Assembly (NCBI GenBank): GCA_030998015.1
Contig: JARWMV010000233.1
Location: 744,001-808,000 of the forward strand
Length of the DNA stretch: 64,000 nt
Source: Ceratorhiza oryzae-sativae
Lineage: Eukaryota > Basidiomycota > Agaricomycetes > Cantharellales > Ceratobasidiaceae
Reading direction: 5' to 3'
This document shows positions 35,446-45,713 of this stretch, piece by piece (the stretch's first letter is position 1; each line of letters begins with the position of its first letter). Under the pieces are notes generated by a model. The model had not been told where the DNA came from and ran no database searches. It was given only the letters and a program-made list of their open reading frames with translations. The translations under genes and the position numbers were made by a program.

Positions 35446-38400
35446 ATGCCCCTACAACATCGAGCATGGAAAGGTCTGAGGCTGCTTGCCGTTGGTGCGT
35501 ACTTTGTATTATATCCAAAACGTAGACCGCTGATATTTTAGCCTAGACGGCCGTGGCCCCTGTGGAATGTCAAGCATCGTGCTCATGGAGGCACTTATGC
35601 AGAAAGTGCAAGAGGAGTTAGGGCTCCCAGAGCCCCCTCGTCCAGGGAAGTCTTTGATCTGATGGCTGGTTCGGGCACGGGCGGTAAGGACATCTATTAC
35701 TTTTCCCCAAGGTTTGTGCATCAGACGCTGATACGCGAGGTCCAGCTTGCTCGTAGTACTCTGGGGAAGATTGATGATGACTGTCAACGAGTCGAAAAAG
35801 TACTTCAAAATGATCGGCGATCATGCCTTTTCCGAGAAAAAATGGTCTGCAAAGTCTAACACGATGTTCAAGTCAAGCAAGCTCGATAATGCAATAAAGA
35901 CCATGCTACGAGAATATGTTGGGAGCTCAGATGTCCGAATGAACGACCCGCAGTTGCCTGATACAGCATGCAAATCGTGAGTGCTTTACGACTACAGGTT
36001 GTATGAGATACCTAACGCTCGGGTAATATACTAGCTTTGTATGCGTTACATCGACTCACACTATGCGTTCTTGGAGTGTGCTGCTCCGTTCATACTCAGT
36101 TATCTCTGGCTATAAACCGGATTGTAGCATCTTCGAGGTTCTTCGAGCGACATGCTCACCGCCTGGACTGCTCAAGCCAGTTGAGGTTACAGAAGAAGCT
36201 GGCCTAGTGATGTCGTATCTCGATGGAACAATGGGCAATAGCAACCCTACTCCCCGGCTTCTTGAGGAAGCCAATCTAATCTTTCCAGGTCGCGAGGTTG
36301 CTTGCATCATTAGCCTTGGTGCAGGACAAGGTGGTACAATTAGTGTTCCCGAATCTGGACAGTCTCAATCAACATGGACTTCTGGTCTAACTGAGATGCT
36401 TATGGCTTTAACGACCGATTCCGAACGGACCGCGGAGGATATGGAAATACGGTTCAAGAACATCCTTGGTTTCTATTTTCGCCTCAACGTTACCCAAGGG
36501 CTCCAAAATATTGGCTTGGCCGATTGGGACAAAGACATAGTCGCTCATGCATGGGCAGATCTCAACCTATCGGAAAGCAAATCAAAATTGAACAATGCAG
36601 CCCATGCATTAGTCACGGATGAGGGCAAAGTTGCGGTCGATCGGATAGGTATGTATACCGTGGAGCATCGTTGTATATATGTCCTACTTAACAAAGCTCT
36701 CAAGTGTCGATTCCTGCTCCCGCTACCTCGAAACATACGTTTCTGAAATGTCGCCTGCCATCCAGAAGCTTTGTTGGTCAACTTGAACCGCTTGAGCAGA
36801 TGCGCAAGTACTTCTTCGAGTCTTCTTCTCCTGGGCAATCTGTGTTTGTCCTTCATGGATTCGGTGGCTGTGGTAAATCAGAAATAGCGTGCAAGTTTGT
36901 CGATCTTTACAAAAATCGGCAAGTGCATTCGGTCATTTGTTCTACTGCTTTGTCTAACACACTTTTAAAAGCTTTGATGCGGTTTTCTATATTGATGCTA
37001 CATCTGAGGAAACGATTAGCGATTGCTTGAAGTCAATCGCTATTGTTAAAAAAGCAGGCGAGAGCTTGGACGATGCACTGAACTGGCTTGCCGAGTTTCC
37101 AAACTGGCTTCTGGTCTTCAACAACGCGAGCTCCATTACGCATACACTTGAGCGGCTGATTCAATTTGGTTCATACGGCAGCAATATTATTGTGACCACT
37201 CGAAATCATGGAATGATCGCATTGACCGACGGGGTAGAAGCTCACTACCGCGTTTCTGGACTATCTCATGAAGACGCACTCGAGCTGCTACTTGTAGCGT
37301 CGCAGGTCAAAGGAGATTCTGAGGAGGCAGGCCGAGCACTTGTAAAAGTAAGAATGGCGCAATTTATGAATAGAATGTATGCTTATGGCAGGGACCCTCT
37401 AGGAACTTGGCCATTTTCCATTAGCCATTACTCAAGCGGCTGCATATATTCGAGTTCACGAGTGCACTTTTCAACAATTCCGCGACATGAATGAGAAGAG
37501 TCGAGGAGAATTTCTTGAAGAGTATCAAGTAACTACGCCGGAGACCGGTGGCTGCAAACAAACAGCCCGCGCAATTTGGCGCATGTGTTATAGAGAGCTC
37601 GGTCCAACTGCGTCTCGGCTATTCAACCTATTCGCTTTTATGCATCATAGCAACCTCCTCGAGGATATCTTTCAGCGTGCTTCGCAAAACCTTCTTTCAG
37701 TGCAATTGGATCATGAACAGGTCTCACGAAATATCACTAGAAGCGTCTTGAGGGATTTTATGAACAGCGATGGTGGTTGGGAAAAGCCACTTTTTCTCAA
37801 AATTATTAGCGAGCTACGGTCCTATTCGCTCATTGACTTTGATTCCAACTCTGGGTGCTATTCCGTCCATCCGCTCGTTCAACAGTGGACTAGGGACGCC
37901 CTTCAAGCAGAGGAACTTGCTTATAGCGGTTCTGTTGCTTTTTTGCTCATCCTTTCAGCCCGGGACCCTGTCTATGTCATAAAAGACACAACCGACGCTA
38001 CTTATTGCCGGGCGATCGCACCACATATTGATGCTTTACCGGAGGAGATTAGACGACACGATGAATTTTGTTCATTTTTCGGAGAAATTTACTTTCGAGG
38101 ACACCGGTTCAACGAAGCAGAGGTTTTGCAACAGACCGACTTGCATCGCTCGAAAGAGCTTTTTGGTGATCAAAGCATCGAAGCCCTTGCGTCAGAAGAG
38201 CAACTTGTGATGACCTATTTTGCCCAAGGTCGATGGTCACAGGCACAATCGAGACTCGAAGAAAGAACTCGGAGTGCTCCAGGTGGACACAACAATTTCA
38301 GTACCATATATGCGAAATTCTTGCTCGCATCTAGTTTGATGGAACAAGGACGTTGGGCAGAGGCAGCGACTACCCAAGAACAGGTCCTTGAGTTCTATAC

Positions 38401-39262
38401 AGATCGACTTGGAAGTTCGCATCCCAGCGCATGTCTGGCCAGATCGTTCCTCATTATGATCTATATCGAACTCGGAAAGCTAGAAGAGGCAGAAGCTTTA
38501 GACGAGGTCCCCGTATTAAGCGACGAAATTCCGGGAATCGATGGTCTCACAAATCTGCGCCTCGCCAACTTTTCCCGCATTCAACTGCTTTTCGAAAATG
38601 GCCGATTCGAAGAGGCGGCCGCGCTGCAGCGGCAGATAGTGGCATTCTCAAGCCAGTGCCATGGCTCTCAGAGCAGGAGCACATTTCACGCCGAGAGGTC
38701 TCTGCTAGCCATTCTCACACGAATTCCAGCACGGGCTGAAGAGTGTGTAGCTCTGGCGACCCAACTCGCGGAATGCTGTAGTCGAGTGTTGGGTCTAGAT
38801 GATCTAGACTCGCTGCAGGCCAAACGCGACTTGGTGGCTCTCCTCTCATCGTACGGGCGCTATGACGAGGCAGAGGTTTTGATGCGGGAACTCTTGGAAA
38901 AGAACGAGCAGTTGATGGGGCCTATGAACTACAAAAGCTTGACTGCAAGACTCGATCTTTCTTTGAATCTTTTCGGGCAAAAGCGCTGGTCCGAAGCCAA
39001 GGCACTGTTATGTCTGTCCGAAAAGCTTCAGCAGTGCTTGGTTGACCAACCCCAGCTCCACCAAATTTTTTTGAATGCGCTGGAGATGGTCGAACGCTCT
39101 AAAATACATTCACGAATAATTTGGGATGCGCTTGTCGTATCGTATATGATGAGTCTTGTGGGAGCAACCATGATGGAAACCAGCCACCTCGCTTTGGCAC
39201 TACACATTGTTTTGTTTGTCTTGATGATGTCGCTCATTTTGTCGAAGAGGATGCTCAGGTGA
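35446..39262 (+). CDS. NLR-like STAND protein: degenerate patatin, NB-ARC and TPR repeats
   Basis: Fungal NLR-type signalling proteins pair an effector domain with a nucleotide switch and repeat sensor. Exon 1 (35446-35494) and a 52-nt intron give LLAVDGRGPCGMSSI, the patatin oxyanion loop in altered form; DLMAGSGTG follows where GxSxG is expected. MSYLDGTMGNSNP retains the catalytic Asp-Gly. The NB-ARC has Walker A GFGGCGKSEIACKF, a Walker B-like WLLVFNNASS without acids, and IIVTTRN. ELGHFPLAITQAAAYI and a winged helix follow, then about ten TPR-like units (QGRWSQAQSRLEE, YDEAEVLMRELLEKNEQ) and a hydrophobic C-terminal segment (about 39130-39245). One intron is GC-AG (36919-36971). The patatin part needs one-base shifts at GGG 35645-35647 and near 35741, so it is either damaged or misassembled. 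The part from 36000 on is intact. Confidence 0.8.
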
Positions 39263-39328
39263 ATATACTACTGCGTATTAATTGATCTGTATACATGCGC
39301 CCGGAAATAATATAAAACTAGAACCTGA

Positions 39329-39817
39329 TCAAACCGAAGCCCGCCGTGTCATTTCAACGGTCGTCCCCTCTTTCTTCTCATCCTCCACCTCGTCCTTTTC
39401 GGCAATGGACGCCAAAGACGGACTGCTCCTCCTAAACTGTTCCCGGAAATTTGCGTCCCCAGGCAAGTACGCAGGCGGGGGCATACCCAGCGAAGCACCG
39501 GTCGGCGAAAATGCGGGCGGGCGGCCATTCGCATCGTATACAGGCAAAGACTCTTCGTTTTGCCTCGTCAGATGCACACGGCCGAACCGGCGAGATCGAG
39601 GTGGCGGGAGAGCGGTGACGCCGAGCTCTTGTTCTGCACGTGCATTCCGTTCACGGCTGCCCCAGAGTTTGATGGTGCACCAGATGCCGACGATGAGAAT
39701 GGCGGCGATGAGGACGGTTATGACCCAGGCGATGGTGCGGCCGTTGCCGGCCGAGATGTTGGTGGTTGAGATGTCCCGCCGAGAGATGTGGACAAGGACG
39801 GAGTTTGCAAGGTACAT
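39329..39817 (-). CDS. single-pass membrane protein with PPxY/LPxY tail motifs
   Basis: Single exon, 162 residues, family unknown. A short N-terminus with NIS is followed by one strong membrane helix (TIAWVITVLIAAILIVGIW, about residues 28-47) and a basic cytosolic start (KLWGSRER). The tail is Pro-rich and contains LPVY and PPAY, motifs that bind WW-domain (Rsp5/Nedd4-type) ubiquitin ligases or their adaptors; it ends in an acidic/basic region. There is no cleavable signal peptide, so type III topology with a short outside N-terminus is likely. The open frame spans the whole protein with an ATG start at 39817. It converges on the NLR gene, ending 66 bp away. Confidence 0.6.
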   Translation of the reverse strand: MYLANSVLVHISRRDISTTNISAGNGRTIAWVITVLIAAILIVGIWCTIKLWGSRERNARAEQELGVTALPPPRSRRFGRVHLTRQNEESLPVYDANGRPPAFSPTGASLGMPPPAYLPGDANFREQFRRSSPSLASIAEKDEVEDEKKEGTTVEMTRRASV

Positions 39818-40800
39818 TGTGGTGAGGTAATGCGGGGGCGGGATTAAGGGGGTCTATGAGTGCAGTGTGGGCGTTGAGATTGTTGGCCGTGAGAGTCGTG
39901 GATGGGTATCTGCACTGAAAATGGGTATTAGTATTCTGGGTTTAGTTGTGGGTTACGAGGTTCTACCTTGAGGTTCAAAGTGCAATCGTGAGATATGAGA
40001 AGAGGTGAAGCCCTGGAGCACAAGCAGGGGATAATATAGGCTTGATAGAATAGATCGTGGCCGGAAGTTCCCACGGGAGAGTGCGTTGCTGGGTGTTGAG
40101 GTTATAAGTGATATACACGAGCTCGGGGGCGATGGCACCTCGGGAGACGGGATGGGGGGCTTTGTTTTTCTAGCGGAAGCGAGCGCCTGATATGGGCTGA
40201 CACGGAGTCGGACCATGTCTGGGCGGGAATGAGGCGAGATGTGGACGGGCCGAACAGGTGTTGCGTGATGAGACGGTGTCCCGTACGTGATGCGACTGTG
40301 ACGAATCGTGCCGCATGGCTTGGTCGAGCAGACAATGCGCTGTGTTGCGTCGATGCAGGTATCGGATCAGAAATGCCCCAAAACAATTTTGTTTCGTATA
40401 TCGGACGGAGGCTCAGTACGACGGATGGCGAAGGCTATCAGCGGCGAAGCCAAGGGCCCTTGGACGGCTACTGTCCTCAACATAACCGGAGAAGCCCAGG
40501 TGCCACAGCGAACCAAGGACGTCAGCCTTTGTAACAGACAATCCGCTGGCTGGAGTGAACCTAGTAGCTCGTGATTGGATCACAGTGCTGAGGATATTTA
40601 CGCATATATGCTGGATCATTTGAGGTTATTTCAAAAAGAAAACCACGGCGAGAGAATCTGGCAGGATATCCACAGCATGTCTATCGATGACGTTGTGGTT
40701 GAGAAACAACCGAGCTGGGTAAGCGCCGGAAGGTGAGGTGGAGACAAGCGCCGCAAGTGCTCTACACCTGAAGTCGACCACCCGATCAAGGCTGAGTGAG
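39818..40800. other. intergenic, shared upstream region
   Basis: About 980 bp between the divergent starts of the PPxY protein (39817) and VAC1 (40801). Only shadow frames are seen. Confidence 0.45.
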
Positions 40801-43623
40801 ATGAGTAGCGCAGCAACGCCGGCCACTGTGTCCTACAGACCGTACCAGGTGTGTGCAACGCACAATTAACAGTTTGTTTGCTCACCGGTTTCTAGTCCAA
40901 GCGACACTCGCGCACGTCGTCCGCATTCGCCGATGCCCCCGCGTTCTCGCCACCGGTGACCCCGCCGGCAGCAAACAAGGCGGCGGCCCCGTTTGGATCC
41001 CTGCACAACTCGGAGCTGCGTATGCCCAGCCACACCCAACATCTCCAACCCCCTCGTTCTCCCTCGCCAGTCGCCCATGTTCCCGCTCTGGCTCCAGCGC
41101 CTGCACCGCTTCCCCGATCCTCCCCATCGCCATCGACCTCTCCGTCCCCTACGGCTCCACACGCGACTCGAGCATCGGAGCCGGCTTTGCAGGCAAAAGA
41201 TCCAGTAGAAAACGACAAACCTCCGGCAGAGACAGCTGTCACGACGGACCAAGCTCACGCGTTGCCGACCCCATCCCCCACACCCGAGCACGCAGCAACC
41301 GAGAGCGAATCTGGATCCCAGCCCGACTCGTCACTCAATCACCTCCCTTCTCTTCCCGTCTCGCGACCTTCCTCTGTCCGCTCACTCGATCCAGAACCGC
41401 TATCGCCAGGCCCGTCGTCCCCGTCCTCGAGTATGGCACCCCCTGCTCGCTCTAACCTCCAATCGGCCCTCGGCTCCCGACCAGGCTCCAAGTTCCGTGT
41501 CGTATCCAATCGCCCGTTGAGCACCCAGCCGGCCCGACCTTCTCCTTTGCGTCCTGCATCCGCATCACACGTCGTAGCACCAACCCACAGCCGTACGCTT
41601 TCAAACACCTCTGCTCGCTCATTCGCACAATCAACCTCCCCGTCTCCTGTCGTCGCGTCGCACATGGCTCCATCCGCGAGCTCACCAGTCGCACTCGGCC
41701 CGCCTTCGCGCGAAAACACACCACAGCGCCTATCACCCGGCAATCGAAACAAGCCTTTGCCAAGTGTGAAGTCGGTCGTTTCTGTGGCCACACCCCCGCG
41801 CTCCACAACTCCTTCTGGAGCCCCACCTGTGCGGCCTACTACGCCAACAGCACCTCCTGCCCAGCGATCTACGACTCCAGTTGCGCCAATCCCCGCACCA
41901 GCTGTCAATCAGTCTGTCCCATATGCTGTGCTCTCCCGAGCTGCCTCAGTGTCTCCGGTGCCTGTGCAAACGGCGGGGTACGGCTCCATCCCAGCTTCTG
42001 CTGCTGGGGGGCAAAGGCCTGCACCATATCGCGCAGGCTTCCAGCCTAAAGGTGTCTACAGACATCGTACGGACGAATTCGAGGCCGCACGCGCCAAGCG
42101 GTGTGATGCCAAACGGTCAGAAGAAAAGAGGCTCATTCGGCGTCTCGAAAAGGTATAATTAATTCATTTGAATCCTGAACATTATGTTTAATTGACGTGT
42201 CTGAAGCTTATCGACCTACACTTTTCGAACAAAAGTGAAAAAGCGGTTCCTCCGGCCAACCGACGCGCACCGTCAATATTCGACCTTGATCTGAACAACC
42301 TGAAGAACAAATCGGCAAACGAGCTATTTAGGGGCGTAGTAGAGACAAAGGCTGCAGCCAAGGAACGGGAGATGCGAGGTGAGCCTGTGCGCTGCTTTAG
42401 GGCGACAGACGGGGTACTAAGGTGGTTGCTGGCGACTAGCTGCTGAGCAGTCGATCACCAAGTGGGAGGATGACAAGGACGTCTCCGCTTGCCCTATATG
42501 CACGTATGTCCTATTCCGTCTTGTCACCAAACGGCCACTCATTTCAACTCGGTCACCAGAACCTCATTCCATCCGCTCACAAACCGGAAACACCACTGCC
42601 GTCTTTGTGGTCGTGTTGTCTGTTCTCTCCCCCCCAAAGCGCCTACCAGACCTGTCTCCTGCTCGCTGCTCATCGTTGCTGACCCGCAAACGCACAAGAT
42701 CGAGGAAGTTCCGGATATGATTGCGTACGGCGTAACATTGGACGAAAAGGATCGTCAAGGTCAAGCATTCTTGAAGGGTGTGAGAATATGTAGGACCTGC
42801 AGGAGTGTTGTTGCGTGAGTTTACTGCCACTGGCAGGCTGATGGTATAAGGCTCTTGCTGATAACGATATTTGACAGGAAACAGCAATATAGCATGGAGA
42901 TTGCTACTGTTCCTGCATTTTCGAGGATCCACCAGGTGAGCGCGTTGTCTGGAGGAGGGAATCCGTGAGCTAACGCTCATATGCACAGGCAATGCTTAGG
43001 CTCGAGGCCGAGATCGAGGACGACCTGCCTCAATTCCAGGAGTTGGTTCTCAGCGTCAAGTAGGCAAAGGGCTCGCATACTCTACAATAATTGTGGCTGA
43101 CTATCCCCGCCTTGCAGAAACGGTATCCATCCTACTTCGAGCACCGCAACCGCTACGGCACGCAAGTCACTAATCGACCGGTTCCACGAGTACGACAGGT
43201 TGTCTAAGCGTCTACAAAGTCTGCCCTGCCCTCCGGGTAGCTCCCAAGAGCGAGTACAAATGGCAGTCGGAGCAAGAGCGAACTTGTTCTTGCAGAAGAA
43301 TATGTTCCCGCTACAGGTTCGCTTGGTTCATTTGTCCTTGCTCCTACTACTAACAGGTTTTTTTGCAATAGTCTTTGCCCAAGATGAAGCAAATCGCCAA
43401 AAAAGCAACTCAGTCTGAATCGGCACCTTCGCCCGTCGACTCAGATTCATCGTTTTTGGCTGGACTAGATCCGGGTCACGCAGTCCAACCGTTGTTGGAG
43501 CAAGAGGCGTTGCTGGAACAGATGTTGGGCGAGGCTCAGGCAGCTCGAAAGATTGAAGATGCGCTAATTCTTAAGAAAAATCTGGCGGAAATTAGGGAAG
43601 AAATTCGCAAGATTGTCCAATAG
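40801..43623 (+). CDS. VAC1: Vac1/Pep7/Rabenosyn-like FYVE protein of endosomal fusion
   Basis: Rab5 effector that binds PI3P and tethers Golgi-derived vesicles to endosomes. The true start is ATG 40801 on a 48-nt exon (ending SYRPYQ); the 47-nt intron 40849-40895 joins it to SKRHSRTSSAF. A long Ser/Pro/Ala-rich disordered region of about 400 residues follows. Then a coiled coil, WEDDKDVSACPIC, RKHHCRLCGRVVC (the FYVE PI3P-binding basic motif) and the distal RICRTC, with zinc ligands spread over several exons. A second helical region ends with the Rab-binding Rbsn helix (LLEQEALLEQMLGEAQAARK). The insert between the FYVE Cys pairs is longer than in canonical FYVE fingers, as in the Pep7 subclass. 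Ends 157 bp before the convergent twinfilin stop. Confidence 0.9.
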
Positions 43624-43780
43624 ATCTGTGGTTTTTGCGTTTTTGGGATGAGGGTGATTTGCACTTGGTTTTCATTGAGGACACTATACATGTTTTAGTT
43701 CGTTGTTGTATATTGCATTTAGTTTGATCACAGGAGACGTTAGTTTAATAGCATACAAGCCGTTGTACTACATTTGTGAG

Positions 43781-45236
43781 TTACTTCCTCCTTCCTGGGC
43801 CCCGAGGTTTAGCAAACGGTTTCTTGGCATCATCCACAGGCGTCTGGGTGCCCGTTCCTGCCGGCGTGAGCTCACTCTTGAGCCAGGCGAGATCGAGCTC
43901 CGTCGGATCAGAAGCTTCAAGGCGTTTAGCGACGGTAATCCCGAGGTGTACTTTGACGTCGTTCACGAGACTGGCGACACCTGACTGCATGATTGTATGC
44001 GGCTCAGTGGGGATAATCCCGTGTTGATAATCAACGTACAGAATAAAGCATGCGATGTTTGATAGGTGAGCCAGAGGGGCATGTGTACGTAAACACTAAA
44101 TAATTATTAACATCTAGGGTAAGTAGGTGCGATGGGAGGTGGCTAACCAACGTGCGGCGGCGCGTCTTCTTGGGCCCAAGAGTAGAACGCGTATGCTGGT
44201 TCGGCGGTCGGCAATGTACCAGGAAAGTCTTCCAAAGAAACGTCTTGGGTATTCTTGAGCACCAGCACTTCGTTGGCAGGATCAATCGACTAAAGATGAT
44301 CATAGATCAGGTTGACGCCCCATGTAGTAAACCAGGGGATAACTCGCCAACACGACAGCCTTTCCCCCAGTCGTTAACTCTTTCAACGCCTCGCCCGCTT
44401 CGTCTGTCCATTTCATCCCGACTCGAGAGCCAACAATCGATTGACGAACGCCGGATCCTTCGTACGCGCTAGAAGATTCACGTTCCGCCGCGCGTATTTC
44501 CTCAAGTTCCTGCAAACAAAGGAGGCGGATTGAGGGTACTGAGTCGGAACAACCAACTGGATCTACCTTTTCGCGAGCAGTGAGCGGCTTGGGCGCTGAA
44601 AGATGGCGTTGATGTGCTTCGTAGGCTTCTGGTGTAAGGTCGCTCTATAATAGGATGTTCAAATGCGAAACAGATAGCAGTGAGTATGTGGGACGTGTAC
44701 CTTGGATGTCGCAAAGATGCTGTCTTTGAAACGTTGGTCGCCGAGAGCTTTCGTTAGTGCGCCTCGAGTTGAAGCGTACAACATCTGCAAGATATCTGGT
44801 TAACAAGTGCTGCTCTTTGACAGCTGTGACATCTAAACCTTGTCTCGAACCTATATTTAAATAGCCGGTTGAGTCCAGGATAGGCGGACTAGGGCGAGTC
44901 GCTTACTTTTGCACTGTCTGGCACATACGAGATAAACATCCAAACGCTTTCCACGTCCGTTCGAGCAAGAATGTACGCAGGAGTGTCATCTTGAAGAATG
45001 TCCTGAAGCTTTGGTAAATCCTGAGCGAGTTCATTCGAACCTATCGGAACCGATTCATCTAGAACCAAAGATTCTGCGGTGTTGCCGAGCCATTAGTAGT
45101 ACGTCATATAGGGCAAGGGCACATATATACCATTTTGGATCTTGACCTTGAGAAACCGTGTATCTTTGGATTCGACGGCTGATGCAAACGCCGCTGTAAG
45201 TTCAGGTGAGACGCCAATACCAGACGAGGCAGACAT
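43781..45236 (-). CDS. twinfilin (two ADF-homology domains)
   Basis: Actin-monomer-sequestering and filament-capping regulator. The start MSASSGIGVSPEL at 45236 leads into ADF-H domain 1 (FLKVKIQNESLVLDE, YILARTDVESVWMFISYVPD, KVRDKMLYASTRGALTKALG). Domain 2 is EIRAAERESSSAYEGSG...GMKWTDEAGEALKEL, then VLVLKNTQDVSLEDFP and FVYTCPSGSPIKHRMLYS. The C-terminal tail ends with a basic Pro/Gly/Lys segment (AKPRGPGRRK) as expected for phosphoinositide and capping-protein binding. About eight small exons. Domain spacing and the duplicated ADF-H exclude cofilin. Confidence 0.88.
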
Positions 45237-45413
45237 TGTATCAGGAGGAGTTAGGGGATTGAGATAGTGGGTATTACGTTGGTTTCGATTCTCAGTTTAA
45301 TTTACGTGATTTCGTACCCAGAGGTAGGCTTCACGGTGCAAGGGCCGGATAGGATACTGGGGTAGTAAAGTGTTTGTAGTTGGGTTGAGCAAGTGGAGCT
45401 AGACCCTGAGTGG

Positions 45414-45613
45414 TACAGTCGGACCCCTGGTTAGTGAATACTACTGATACGCTGATCCTGGGCCTGTAATCTTAGTCTCTGCAAATCAGTACGGATATAC
45501 GAAAACCTCAGCCCACTCTACCTTTTCTAGAATTTTATGGCTGTGGTCCACGAGACTAGTTGGGGAGAAAAAGGCTTATCCTTATCACTTCACTAACGAG
45601 GGGTCCGACTGTA
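45414..45613. mobile_element. MITE with Tc1/mariner-like ends
   Basis: Inverted repeats of about 22 bp, ACAGTCGGACCCCTGGTTAG on the left and its reverse complement with one mismatch on the right (45590-45611), flanked by TA on both sides. About 196 bp of AT-rich filler and no coding capacity. The ends resemble Tc1/mariner termini but differ from the 17-22 kb element, so it belongs to another family. It lies between the divergent starts of twinfilin and GPI1. Confidence 0.75.
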
Positions 45614-45713
45614 TTAGCTCAGGCAACACAGCGGATCAAATTCGACCTGATCTGTACTTCGACGGGAGCTAATAAAACTTGAATAGACTTTTGGTTATTC
45701 TTCGTACGGACAC

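Noticed and set aside
41339..41908. Gly-rich minus-strand frame within VAC1
   Set aside because: It mirrors the Pro/Ser/Ala-rich disordered region of VAC1.
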